Assembly (NCBI GenBank): GCA_030685235.1
Contig: MU839154.1
Coordinates: forward strand, 163,751 to 227,750
Direction: 5' to 3'
DNA from: Copromyces sp. CBS 386.78
Lineage: Eukaryota > Ascomycota > Sordariomycetes > Sordariales > Sordariaceae
DNA length: 64,000 bases
Under the pieces are notes generated by a model. That model saw nothing but the letters and a program-made list of their open reading frames with translations, searched no databases and was not told where the DNA came from. How positions within the stretch are numbered: position 1 is the first letter of the stretch; every line of letters begins with the position of its first letter. Positions 9,400-21,200 of the stretch are shown here, piece by piece. The translations under genes were made by a program, and so were the position numbers.

Positions 9400-11279
9400 T
9401 CACTGCCGATAAACCCCCTCAACAACCTCCGCATTCCCCTCCCAATCAACCGTCTGCTCCCCCTCCTCCACATCAACAACCATGACCTCCCTAATCCTCT
9501 CCACCTCCTCCTTCGTAACCCCCAATTTCTCAATCACATATTTCTCCGCGCCACCATACTCCGCATCAATGTACTGCAACGTAGCCAGCATGACTTCCTT
9601 TCTTGAAGAGACCATGCGCTCGGCAGCTGCCCGGTCCCCGTCAAAGGCCGGGTCAAGCATCACGTGGTCGACGATGGCGGACTTGCGGTGGGCCAGGCCG
9701 AGGTCCGTGAGGGAGTACTCGTGGGCGATTACCGCGTGGGGAAGACGGAGGAGGGAGAGGAGGATGGCTATGAAGAGGCCGGTGCGGTCTTTTCCGGCTG
9801 AGCAGTGGACTAGTAACGGAGATGGAGATGAGGCGATCTGTTGGAAGATTGTTCGGTAGGGAGCGTATTCGTTCTTTGGGTCGGCGGCACCGGCGAGGAT
9901 GGTGGAGTAGGCGCGGACGAAGCCCTGTGTAATGGACGGTTGTCAGAGGTGGTGGCTTGAGGAGCAACAGGGGCAAACAGGAAGAGAAGAAGAAGGGAAA
10001 GGAGAAGATGAAGGAAGAAGGAAGAAACGAAAGAAAGAAAGAACGAACGAACAGAAAAGAGGACAGAAAGAACCCAAGGCAGAGTAAAACAGACAGAAGG
10101 GAAAAAAAAGAAAAGAGAGAAGGTAAAAAAGCGGAAAACAGAACGGAAAGAGAAAGGAAAATGAAGAGCGCCGTTTCTGCCTCATAGGGCGTTTGTGCAA
10201 AAACAACTGGTTACCCAGTTAAGTTGCAAAAGGAAAAGTGAAGCGTCGTCAAAGAATACATGCTGTCCAACAAGGTTCTCAGAACGAAGTCGCACATTGT
10301 GCTTGCTTGCTGTTGCATAGCATACATACGTAGCCTTTGCAGACATAGTGAACATGCAAAAGTGACATTTGATACGGGTCAAAAGAGGAGGACGGGACGG
10401 TCAGGTGAGGATGAGACGCCTCAAGCCACAAACGCCAACACATCAACAACCATCCGTCCTACCGACGTGCTTCATCAAAGCTTTCGTTATGGCTTCATGA
10501 CAAATTCGTGTCATCTGCCAATGCTCCCTGCCTTGGTTTGTGTTCATAGACCCCGTTCTCGCCCTCTGAACATCACCTACAGCCTTACGCAGACTTCAAG
10601 GTTATGATACAAGGCCTCGTTGGTCCAACTCCAGTCTAGTTCTGGGAACGGTATCTCAAGGCGAAGGGCACGGGCTACCCCTTTCCCATACTCTCAACCC
10701 GCCTCAACCCCCTTTCTCTTCCTTCCTCCTCCACCAACCTGACCCCAGAAAGAAGGAGGAAAAAGAAAAACGAGAAAAAAAGAAAACGTCGAGGAAGGAA
10801 AAAAAAAAAAAAAAACTCACCTCCGGCCCATTAGTATAATCCTTAAACCTCCTCATCTTAACCGCCTGCGCCTCCGGAGATAAATCCACCTCCGCAAACA
10901 CCGGCACCCAGTGTCTCTGCGCGCCCTCCCACTCCTTCGGCTCCGTCTCGGGAGTCTTGCCAAACTCTAGCTTGGACCGGAAGTCGTACACGTGCGCGAT
11001 GCCCAGCGTTTGCATCACGGCCACGCCTTCGTCTGTGAGCTTGGTTGGGTCCGCGGACCGGAAGACTACGCCCTTCCGGACCATTTTCTTTGTGTTGCCG
11101 GAGGTGGAGGGGATCTCGTAGCCGCCGACGTCGCGAAGGTTGGCGACGCCGGGCGCGGAGATGAAGGGTGGCGAGGGGAGGATAAGGGTGCCGACGGAGG
11201 AGGAAGGGGTCGGGCCGGGGAGTTGGCTTGGGTGGGGGGAGCTGGAGCCGGAACCAACGGCGGGAGGTTGGACACCCAT
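9400..11279 (-). CDS. Tyrosine phosphatase, Y_phosphatase3 (LpqA/SIW14-like) family
   Basis: Two exons on the minus strand, 11279-10821 and 9924-9400, encode 327 aa. Residues 40-75 carry the family N-terminal signature (GVANLRDVGGYEIP), and the active-site loop HCSAGKDRTG lies at residues 193-202 with Cys194 as nucleophile and Arg200 binding phosphate. The splice joins TNGPE to GFVRAYSTIL, which is how the family reads through this point. The protein has no signal peptide or membrane segment and is probably cytosolic. Substrates in this family include phosphotyrosine and phosphoinositides; I cannot tell which applies. The 896-nt intron is very long for this genome and begins GTGAGT directly followed by an 18-19 base T run; on the sense strand it ends with a long pyrimidine tract, CTGAC and ACACAG. 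The N-terminal 30 residues are Pro/Ser/Gly-rich. Confidence 0.9.
9979..10170. repeat. Long purine tract (polypyrimidine on the gene's sense strand) inside the phosphatase intron
   Basis: For about 190 bases the plus strand is almost entirely A and G (GAAGAA, GAAAG, GAACGAAC units). The phosphatase is on the minus strand, so its pre-mRNA carries a C/U tract of this length 50-240 bases before the 3' splice site. Such mirror-like purine runs can form triplex DNA and are length-variable. Confidence 0.7.
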
Positions 11280-14220
11280 TTTGTCGGTTATGTATTTCGA
11301 AGCCGGGTTTTTTTTCTTGAGTATGGCCTCGGGAGTTGGGAGATATGGCGTCCGAGTGGGTGTGTGAGTGTGTTGTTCTTTCCACTTGTGTGTGACGGGT
11401 GAGGGGCTGCTGAGGAGGTGCTAACGGATCCTCTTAGGGATGCCAAGACTTGAAGCCAGAGCTGGGTTGAATGCTCCTTCCGTGACTATCCTCCACTGCA
11501 ATGTTCGTGATCTCGAACATGCATAGGTCCAGTCCCTTAAGAATAAAATACGGATACCTGCTAGAAGGTGAGATCTCAATATCGCTCAATATGAACGCTA
11601 TTGGTGGTTATAATCACACAAAGCTGAATGAATGAATCCGCCTCATATGCCCGTCCCTTCTCCGGCCGTTGTGAGATCTGAATCGGCAGCTGCTCCTCCA
11701 TCTTGACAGCTCCACCAAACCCGCACACGATGGAACCCTACCAGTTGCACTTTCCATGATCGTGTTGACCAGATGCACTAACAGATCTGTTTGTATTCTG
11801 CTGCTTATGGAGATAGTGTATGGAAGGCTCGAGGTGGCTGAGCTATCAGATGGCTCCCAAACGGTCATCTTCGAGTCCATCACTTTGATCGTGCAGGTCA
11901 TCGCCATTGGAAGCCTTGCCGGGTTCTTTTTCCGTTTCCATTATCAAGCAGAACAGCGGTGAGAGGGAATGTTGTGTCGAATCACCATCATCAATTGCTC
12001 GCCATGATAGCTCCTTGGTCTTTCCTGTTTTGCCGCTAAGCTGGGAATTGGTTCGCGGACTATTCTCCTTCTCTCGCCCAGCTTCTGGTATTGTTGTTCC
12101 CATTCCCGGGAAAATGCCCTGAAAGCTTGGCCCGATGTTTTCATTAGCGGATTCCTCGACTAATTGGCATATAGTTTGCCTTCTTCGGTACTTCGTGCAC
12201 TGCCCGGTACGTACCTTTGAGCCTCAAAATGTTGCTTGGCATGTGGTACAACCCCCTTTTTTTTTTTTTTTTTTTGCCCGTTCATCTCGATCTCTCGTTC
12301 CTGTTTCGAGTCAACCTAAAAGCACACCGAGCACAAAACGCCATCATGCATGAATACTGGGCGATTTTGGTGCTGTCAGCCTGTCACTCTGTCTTTACTT
12401 TGAAGTTTCCGACCCTCTTGTCTCGAGCTCACCCAGAATGGTGTAGCTTGATCCCCGTCTGAGAGTCTTGGGTGTTACAAACCGATCAGAAACCGGTGAA
12501 ACTACAAGACGTGATATGTTTGCCTTGGATGCCTAGGATATCTCGGGGGCTATGACGTCCATGTAATGACTTCAAGCCGCTCTGATGCCCATCCAAAAAC
12601 TCTTGTGCGGTTGAGTGCCTGGCAGCTTGTTCCAGTTGTTGTGCGATGTGGAGGGAATGGCGTCCGGAAGGCGCATTTGTTAGGCTCTGAATCCCAATTC
12701 TCGTCCGATACCGGTTATTTGTTCCAAGTCTCGCATCGATCAGCCCATCGAGCGCAGAACCTCGCCTCGGGATTGCCTTGAGATCATAGCCAATGGGTAC
12801 TGGGAAAGCGTGGTTGCCTTCTTTCCCCTCACCGGAGATACCTTGTCGTTCCAGTTGTGTATAACCATTCGGATCTCTTCGGTCGAGTTGATCTGTCTTT
12901 GATTTGAGCCTGAGAATCTCCTGCCATTGTGCCCAACAGTTAGCCTTTGAGAGACAGGTTTGGTATGAAAAAGAGGCCATGGGGCTTAGACTTGGTCTTT
13001 TTTTGAGTGATGGCAACTTGGCTGGCGATGTATATAGGGAGTGCCGGCTCCCTGCCAGCCTTGGACTACGCCTCCTGCTTCCATGACTCAGTGTATGATT
13101 GCTTTTCATTTACAAGCAGTCGACATGGTGAATCGGATAGAGGTGCTCGTTTTGTAAGTGTTTTTCTCTTAGCATCGGCTTCAGCGAGTGTCTCATAGGC
13201 CACAGATCGTGGCCGATAAACCGTTGGTAGGAATCAATGCCTTCAACCTCCGAGGCTCCTGGTGCGACAACTTTGCGTGATGACCATAGGGGACGCGCAA
13301 ATGCGGCGTATCGTCACCAACCAGGTATGTCGCACTCGGGTGTTATATCCTTTGATGAACACATATTTTTGTTTGAACTTCTGTGCAGCTAGGGGTCCAG
13401 ACTGGAACCATAATTTAAAATGCCTGGGAATTGCAAAGAAGAACGCGGAGTGTCTGCCAACAAGTTCCTGGGTCACGCCTTCCCAGAAAGTCGTGTAAGT
13501 TCAAAGACCGCGCCTTCCTTCTGGAAGTCAATCGCACATTGTTTGGAACCACTAAGGACAGCGGGAATGTGACTGCTAAATCAAGATTTTAAATGCAAAA
13601 TTTAGTAAACCGAGCAGCAAGAGCGTATAAAAGGGCAGAAATAGCGAAAGAGCGACAAGAAAGAGTCAGCAGGTAAACATCAACGCAACAACTGGAGAAT
13701 TCGGATGCGACGTATTGTGAAGTTAGAACGAAATCTAGTGCAAAGAACACAAGCAAGTCAACAGAAACGATGGAAGGGGATGGAGAAAAAAACCAGGTTT
13801 GAGACCGTCGTACCCCAAAATGCGCGATCAAGCAAACCAAAACATCAGAAACACAGTCGTGGACAGAACAAAACCACCAAAACAAAACTCTGTTGTACTA
13901 ACTACTAGCTTAACCGCTTGCTATTCCTCCATGCCAGAACACCGAATTTTGCAAGACAAGAGACTTGTATTTGAGCGCCGTGATATCGATGGTTGACGTG
14001 AGTCGAAAGGAGATCTAGAGGAAAACAATCTCCATGACTCTAAATGGATGAAAAATGACTGATGGGATGGCGAGGTCTAGGAACGGTGTCGGAGTTGGTG
14101 ATGGGGACAGGAACTTGAGAGCGTAGCGGAAGGTGGCTTCCGCTCTCGGTCGACTTATACGGAACCCGCCGATGACTTGGTATGAGCCGGTATGTTTGTC
14201 GATTTCGCGGCCGCTGACGT
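11280..14220. other. Gene-poor region, no supported gene
   Basis: 11280-11420 is the likely 5' leader of the phosphatase gene. After that I see only short frames. The longest with an ATG is 12486-13109 on the minus strand (207 codons), of Ser/Arg/His/Leu-rich composition with no motif, no intron and no recognisable family; I treat it as chance. A run of 18 or so T bases lies at about 12257-12274. Confidence 0.45.
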
Positions 14221-14515
14221 CTAATGACTCGTCGAATACGAGGAGTACGAGGGTGCTGACACATCGCGGACGGGATGGGACTCCCCGGTGCATCGACTCT
14301 GGCAACGAACATGTCCACACAGACTATCATTTACCATATTTATGCACTGGGTGTACCAGTCCGAATTATTGTATTTGCATTTGCAGCAGATCCATTGTTG
14401 CAGGGTCGTAGAAGATGATCCCCCCTGAAAACTGTTAGCACTGGTCCGTTTCGTTGTTGTGGGGATGGAGACGGACCTTGTTGGAAGAGCTGTAGCTGTA
14501 GCTGGAAGGTGGCAT
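14221..14515 (-). CDS. Small Cys-rich zinc-finger-like protein (W-x-CC-x-C ... CGH-x2-C type)
   Basis: Two exons, 14515-14477 and 14424-14221, encode 80 aa. The 52-nt intron has the donor GTCCGT, branch TGCTAAC and acceptor TTTTCAG, and both exons are in phase 0 at the junction. The ATG at 14515 is preceded by an in-frame TAA. The core has Trp24, Cys26, Cys27, Cys29, Cys40, Cys49-Gly-His51, Cys54 and Cys58, a spacing seen in many small uncharacterised Sordariomycete proteins and reminiscent of RanBP2-type or rubredoxin-like zinc knuckles. The tail is Ser/Tyr-rich. There is no signal peptide. The same frame is open without splicing back to a GTG at 14889, but that version lacks an ATG and ignores an excellent intron. 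Function is unknown; zinc binding is inferred from the cysteine/histidine pattern. Confidence 0.65.
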
Positions 14516-14895
14516 TTTGGAGAGGCGGAATGATTCTTAACTTGATGACTGGCGGCGATTTGGTGAAAGGATGACGAGTGTATCTTGGGCTTGATACTGG
14601 ATGCAGACGAGAAACTCTGATCTCTGGAACCGTTGCGACAGAGATCTTTCTTATATCTCAAGGTCATGGCTCTCAGCGTCACCTCTTTACCTCTAGAAAA
14701 GCCTATCCAGAGGCTTCTGTCCACGGGACTCCCAGGATCCCTCTTGTCCTCCTCGAAGCCATGCTCATGGCGGCGAGCATGGCCACGATGAATGCCTGAT
14801 GCTTCATGGAATTCTGTTTGAGTTACCGGATTGGTGCTTGAAGAGCCCTTGTTTGACTGGAATTGTGGTGTAGGCGTACTGCTGGACACAAGCCG

Positions 14896-15081
14896 TCAAA
14901 GAAGCAATAATAGTCCATTCCTTGTGCTTCGAAGGCGGGTCACTCTTCTCGGTGAGATGAGGTTTCCACTCTGAATGAAATTTGTGTTAGCAAAGATCGC
15001 AGAGCTATTCGTCGACGACGGCATCAAACTTACCCAGCCTCCCTTCACCGACCGATTATGGAACAGATAGTCAATTTCCAT
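14896..15081 (-). other. 5' leader intron and upstream ORF before the small zinc-finger gene
   Basis: On the minus strand an intron at 15033-14971 (63 nt) shows GTAAGT, GCTAACAC and TTCATTCAG. An ATG at 15081 opens a frame of 16 codons before the donor and, spliced or unspliced, ends at the TGA at 14896. Because the next gene on this strand begins at 14515, I read this as a spliced 5' leader carrying a short upstream ORF (about 40 aa spliced). It could also be a separate small transcript. Confidence 0.4.
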
Positions 15082-17665
15082 GAGCTTGATGAGATTAATC
15101 GGACGGTCTCTTAAGGTGAGTGACGCATTGGAAGTATTCTCTCGCTTCCATTGCCCATTCGTAGAGAGGACGTGACCGGAGACTAATGATGGCCTCTCGC
15201 CGTAAAAGTCTAAGCCTCCTTCTCCGTACCACGCCTGTCTTCATTGCTATGATCCATAGCTGGACAACGGGTATTGAGCACGGTGGATTGAAGCCGGGAT
15301 GCGCTTAGACTGAAGCGTATTGTGACAAGTCCCACCGAGCCTGTATTTCCATGGAAAAGATTCTGTCCAATCAGATTAAGTCAGTCAAGGTGGTTCTTAA
15401 GCAAAAGCGCACCAAACGGTGAACACAACAGAAGCAAACTTCGCATATCTGGGAGTCCTACCGCTATTTCTGAGAGAAAACTGTTAAAATTCGGTGGATT
15501 GTAAACTCTGTTTCGTGGCCGGATATTGAAGCAGGATGCCGTTGACTGAACCTATTGATAGACCTTGCTGTCCACAAGAACAGGGGACCAAAACTGGTAA
15601 ATGTAACTGCTCAGATGGAGAATCACCTTTGATCGCAGTGAAGATCGTGTCGAATCATCGAGGGTCTTCAGATCTCTCGTGTTCACAAGAACGATGTAGT
15701 TCAAGAAATCTTATTGTCCTGCTCTATGAATATCCTCGTGTATTCCGGAAGCATGTATACCAACATGATATGCGATAGTATGTCGAATCAGGTAAAGTAA
15801 CTCGTCCATGGAAAATCATTTGAGATGAGTTTGAAGGGTTATCGGCTCATGCTGTCCATATTACGGATCCCAGGTCATGAATTTTCCATCTGCAGTTTGG
15901 TCAGCATGGTAACGCGACCTCTAGACGAGAATAACTTACGTATAAGTATAGAGCACGCAGTCGTAGAACTGCCCGAATTTCCTAGGTACATATCAAATCT
16001 GGAGCAATCGTCCACTTTCCTTCATCGCCCTTGAACGTATCCATGGTTGTCATCCCCAACATCGTCGTTGAAGATACAGGTTTGTCGGCTATAGCAAAAT
16101 ATTTAGAGATCAAAACTGGCCACTAAGCCTATCCTGCAAGTCAAGTCAGCCAGAATTTTGAGTGAGGTGATGTCCCTTTATATAAGACGCCAGGTAGTTA
16201 TCTCAAGAGTGCCGTTATGCTAGCAGTCCGGAGAGCCTCACTGCCAATGGAGGGACTTTGAGGGTTTACGACTGCAGTTTTCATGCAGTCAATATCGTCC
16301 CGTGGGATTTTGCTGGAAGCCGCAGTTTGTCTGCCAAACACAGCAACATCCCGATCATGCTGTTCGTACTGTCAAAGGAAGCCTGACCGACTTCCCGATC
16401 GAGCCTCTTGTGCATCTCACATGAGAAAGATAGTGGTCATTGTGATCGCGCATGCGAATTGTACTCGTCAAGCCGAGACGCCCGTAGCAGAGTGGCCTCG
16501 AAAGTGTGAACGTCTCAGGTTGTTGCTATCGCCAAAAGGGAAATGCGGCGTGTCGAGGCTCTGACTGCAACCCTCAACTCGAGGCAGAACGCTGAGGCCT
16601 GAAGTCGGTAGTGAGACATGCGAACGTTGGCACCTGAACGTAAATGGGCAACACGCAGTTCAGACAGCCGCCACCGTCCATGATGATCTTGTCTCCGATG
16701 GCTATACTGATGGAGTCTAAAAAGATATGAGAGGATGGCTTGAAGTTAGAATAAGGTTAAATGGTCGTGGCCAACCCCAACCCAGGAGCAAAGTCATCTG
16801 AAACATCAAAACGTAAGATAAGGAATGAGATGATGAGATATTGATTGCACGGAAGATGCATGGGGGAAAACCAGTTGCAACTGAAAAGATTTGAGAATCT
16901 CGCCGACCAATGCCTACCATGTCTCAAAAATTACGTTGTGCATGCTGGCCCTCGATCCTTCCATTCTTCGGGCGAGTCCGTCGCACTTGTCAAAAAGCAC
17001 TGAAACATCATGTTCCAGAAGGTGAGAACGCCTGCATTCCAGGCGAATTTTGGCGGGCACTTGGCGCTGTGTCAACAACGGAAGCACAGTCCAGGTGCAG
17101 GCCTGCCAGGGCAGCGAAACCCAGTAAAAGCCGGTAATAGCCCCCTACGTCATCGCTGATGAGAATGAAAAAAGAATGACAAAAGCCCTTTCCGCACCAC
17201 CAGATCACAGTGCTCTTGCATGTTTTTCTCCCAACAGCATCATATCTCTTCGACCTCATTCAGTTGTGTGCAGTTAATTTGATTCCATATTAGATGACGA
17301 TTGCGTCCTCAAAGCGAGTATTTACCTTATCCTTTCTTAACTCGCACCAACAACCACTAGAAGTTGGCGATCACCAACCCACTCGAACAATCCACCATCC
17401 ACCACCGGCTCAAGGACTTGCATCTACACTCGGCTACTTTTGTTGACCAGATTCGCGCATCACTTGCACTGCGCGCTGCTCGAGTGTGTCAGACCACATA
17501 TCATCCCGAGATTTCGAACCTACATAAACTTGTATCGAATACTTTGCAAGTTTCGCGTAGAAACAGCAACTCTCTTCGACTCCTCAACGACAAACGCAAG
17601 AAAAAGGAAAGTCACTTGCCAAGACTCTCGACTAGCAACATCATCTCACTAGAACCACCACCAAA
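15082..17665. other. Intergenic region, no supported gene
   Basis: About 2.6 kb with only short frames, mostly below 95 codons and without recognisable motifs, splice-consistent extensions or repeats. 17330-17665 is CAACAA/CTCG-rich and is probably the 5' leader of the MARVEL-like gene at 17666. Confidence 0.45.
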
Positions 17666-18265
17666 ATGGCGTTCGGAGCCGGTCTAACTTCGAGCAAAAG
17701 CTACCTCTATTTCTCGACACTGCACTTCTTAGCATTTGTCTTGGCTGTGACTGTTTGTGGTCTCTATGGTGTCGAGCTGGACCGCGCAAGGAAGGCCGAC
17801 AAGTACGCAGATTCGAAATGGGTATGTCAAAACTTTCATGCCCCCCAACAAAATCGAATTTCATGTTAACAGTAGACGTACAGGTATTCGCGGTCGTTGT
17901 TGGCGGTCTGTCAGCTTTGAGCTCTATCCTCTTCTGCATCCCGTTCATCCTCCGGTTCGCCTTCAAGTGGGTGTGGGACTTTGTCCTCTTTATCCTCTGG
18001 GTCGCCGTCTTTGGCGTTTTTGCAAACGTACGTTCCTCCTCCAATATTTCCCATCTCAAACGTTGTATGAAGACTAACTGATATTCCACAGATGTACATC
18101 CACGAGCATCCCGAGGGTAACAATGATATCCGCCGGATGAAGCACGCCGTCTGGGTGGACCTTGTCAACATGCTTCTCTGGCTCGTCATTGCTGTTTCTG
18201 CGTTGGCCTACTGGTTCAAGCATCGCCACACCAGAAGCCAGTTTACTTCTCGCGCCATTGTCTAG
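17666..18265 (+). CDS. MARVEL-like four-transmembrane protein
   Basis: Three exons, 17666-17821, 17884-18027 and 18092-18265, give 157 aa. Both introns (62 and 64 nt) are in phase 0 with GTATGT/GTTAAC/CAG and GTACGT/ACTAACTG/CAG signals. The ATG context CCAAAATGGCG is ideal. Four hydrophobic segments are visible: about residues 12-35, 53-74, 80-100 and 120-140, with a short charged loop before the fourth and a basic Lys/His/Arg-rich cytosolic tail. This is the size and topology of fungal MARVEL-domain proteins, which sit in membranes of vesicles, vacuole or plasma membrane and organise membrane apposition or eisosome-like domains. No catalytic residues are expected. The family call rests on topology rather than on a diagnostic motif. 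Confidence 0.85.
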
Positions 18266-21200
18266 AGGGATCTGGATGCCGTGAAGGACGGCTCGACAGG
18301 ACTCGAGGGTGGCGTTACCGATTGGTCAAAGGATACATTAATAGGTTGATACCCGGGGGACAAGGTACATGGCGTTTCAGCTCATTCATGATAGGATTTT
18401 GGTACGGGATCTTAATATAGGGTTTTGGTGTTGGCGGATTGAGCAGTTTCTTCGACTCTCAAGAATAAATTCGTGCTGATCATCGCTCATTCCCTCAATC
18501 GTTTCTCGAGTTTGTCGTAGTGATCGTTCTACAAGTAGCAATATGAATCAGCTTTAACACCAGCCAGCTCCTACACAGGCTTGCCCCACCGAGAGGCTCA
18601 ACAAGCTGCCGCTCTGCCCCATCCAAAGGTTCGTCTCAAAGCAAACCCATCCGTATGGATTACTCAGGCACGATGCAGATCTACTCGTGAGCAGAATAAT
18701 CGTACGGTTATACTGCAGAGTTTTTAGGCATGAAAAGGAGAAATATCAAATTTGCGGTATCCTCAGGAGAGTCATGTAATGACGTCATGCCGCCATATCC
18801 TCAACATGTTCCCCCGCTCCCTAAAAAGCATTCGGCAATCCTGCCCGAAGGCGCCACGAGCAAGGCCGGGCCTTCAGGGTCAAGGTCAGGAGCGACCCTG
18901 CAGCGGTCAAGGGGAAAAAGAGAACAATTTCCCAAACCAAAACCCAAACAACAAACAACAAACTGACCGGCCGGTGAGAGAAACCACGTCGAAAGATCTC
19001 CGTGTGCTCTAGAACCATTCGTTCAAAAAGAAAATGGATCTTTAGCTCCCATCTATCGCTCCATACGGCCGCCCTCATGTCTCTCAATATGGACAGCGGT
19101 AAACATGAGCTTTCTCCACGCGATCGCTCTCTGGCGGGCGCGGCGGGGTTCGATAGTTCTGCACCACTTACACGGCAGTTCCAGGGTTATAAGGAATCCT
19201 GGGGAACCACCGATCTTCAACGCTCGAGATCTTTCCGCGTGTTTTTAAGTGGCAAGTCGGACTTCCAAATCCTCCTTATCAAATTGGGTTCAATCTCGGC
19301 ACAAGTAGCTCATCTTCTGTGTTGCTTACGATCGTCCTGGCCCACGGAAATAGTGTGGAGATCCAACGATGAGTTCCCATTGAGTGGTGAGTCGAACAAA
19401 CTTTGAGATTAGCGGTCTCACGGTTATCTCAGATGCGAGATACGCGCTACCGAGAAAAGATCGACGAGGACTTGAGCCCCGAGCCCCAGACTCCCCGATC
19501 TTTTTTCACAGCCAGACACCTCCAATCTCCTTTCTTCGAGATACCAGACCCTCTTTATCCCAGGGATTTTCACTCTTTTTTCCAACACGATGGTGCTTGG
19601 CAGACTTTTCTCAACAAAGCAACCACACGGCACACGCACAACACGTGCGCAAGCACATTCGGCACGGTCTAATGCCCCGAATGCCAACCGGGAACAGAAA
19701 GAAAAGAGGAGGATCAGCGGAAGATCGGCACCCAACTCCCGCCGGCCGTTTCGCCATCCCATCCGGGGAAGGGAGCAACACACCACTCGTTCGGAACAAA
19801 CCAGGGACCGGGGCAGGGCACCAACAAGTTTAGGGGTTGTGTCCTTGGAAAACCACGCCTGACGGTCTCCGATCCCAGTGAGGCGATTCGCTGGTTCATG
19901 ATGGCTATGGAGCTTGGCGGATTGGAAACCTGGGGACGCTGGGGTTGGAGCTAACCTATAGAGAACAGCAACGCTACGCTGTAGGGTATGGCAAGTATCA
20001 CGACGACGACTCAGTTCATAATGCACCCTCAACTTCTTTGGTATGAGCTTAAGGGGGGCATAGTCTTGAGAATCAATACCGTGTTCAGGGAATGAATATC
20101 TTAAAACGTGATAAACTCGCTTGTAATCATGCCCCAGTGACAGGAAAGCCACACTTTGGTATCGTCGTCACAAGCAGATATCAGCTCGAATAGTCACTAC
20201 CCAGCGGATGCTGCCGCTGTGGACCACAGCATCAGAAGAATCAAGCACACTGTATGGATTATGGACACTGACTGGTTGAATTGCCCTACACAACCTTCTC
20301 GCGGCGAGCTCGTTCACGGCGGCTATCTCTTAAAAATTACGGTTGGGAGCGAGACATGGAACCACGGGTTAACATCAGCAGCTTTGATTTCTTCCCTCGT
20401 GGTTTCAACCCGTGAGTAGGCGCCTACACAGTAGGTTGCCGAACACCCGGGTCCGATTCTTTCTGGATGTTCTTCTCGTCCGTTCAGGGATGTTGCTTGG
20501 AGCCGGGTACCGTTGTCATGGTTTCAAATATACTCATCATAGAAGCGGTTGATCATCGGTATTACACAGCATATTCCACGTAGGCGACAGATGGTCTTGT
20601 ACGACGTGATTGATAGGGAAAATGGCACAGAGTGTCCTCACGTAGAAATGGGTATCACTCTTCGACTCAGGACTGCCTCTTTCTGCAAGCTTGTCACAAA
20701 CCGGAAGTGTTGGTGGTGGTTTCCACAGCCTGTCGTACGAGACTTGCAGCGATCAGCATGGTTGGGAGCAGGGAGGGGTGCGAAAGGCGGGAAGACTGAT
20801 TGTGTTCCATTTTCCAGAGCAAGTTGGTGGTGTACAACAACTAGACATTTTCTTTGAAATGCGACCCCGATTTGTGAGCAACTACTCTTTCTTATCCTTT
20901 CGAATTTTCAACGGCGTGTTCATGTTTGAGGTTTATACAGGACGAAGAGCCATGTCGTCGGTGGTGTTTACGCTGTATCATCTACTGTGCGCCCTATACC
21001 AACCTGTTGAGCACTGTATAGTCGGGTATGCGGAACAGGCTGCCACCCATCGGATTTGTAGCATTTCCCATGATTCGCGTTGACCGGATATTGCTGCGGG
21101 CAACAGGCAGCACTTGTGAATTCTCCTGTTAACGACGAAACCTTAGCTTACGCGTTCAACACGAGCCCTGCCTTTGAAGTCTCGGTGTTTCGGTGATCGG

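Noticed and set aside
12486..13109. 207-codon minus-strand frame with an ATG
   Set aside because: Composition is Ser/Arg/His/Leu-rich without order, no motif, no intron, and nothing recognisable; typical of chance frames in this GC-balanced DNA.
14221..14889. 222-codon unspliced frame containing the CGH zinc motif
   Set aside because: It begins at GTG, is preceded by an in-frame TGA, and ignores a strong 52-nt intron; the spliced 80-aa model is better.
16480..16500. A-box-like GTAGCAGAGTGGCC, considered as a tRNA
   Set aside because: No B box follows at a suitable distance and no cloverleaf can be drawn.
19424..20152. 242-codon minus-strand frame
   Set aside because: Starts at GTG, no ATG near the start and no domain; probably chance.
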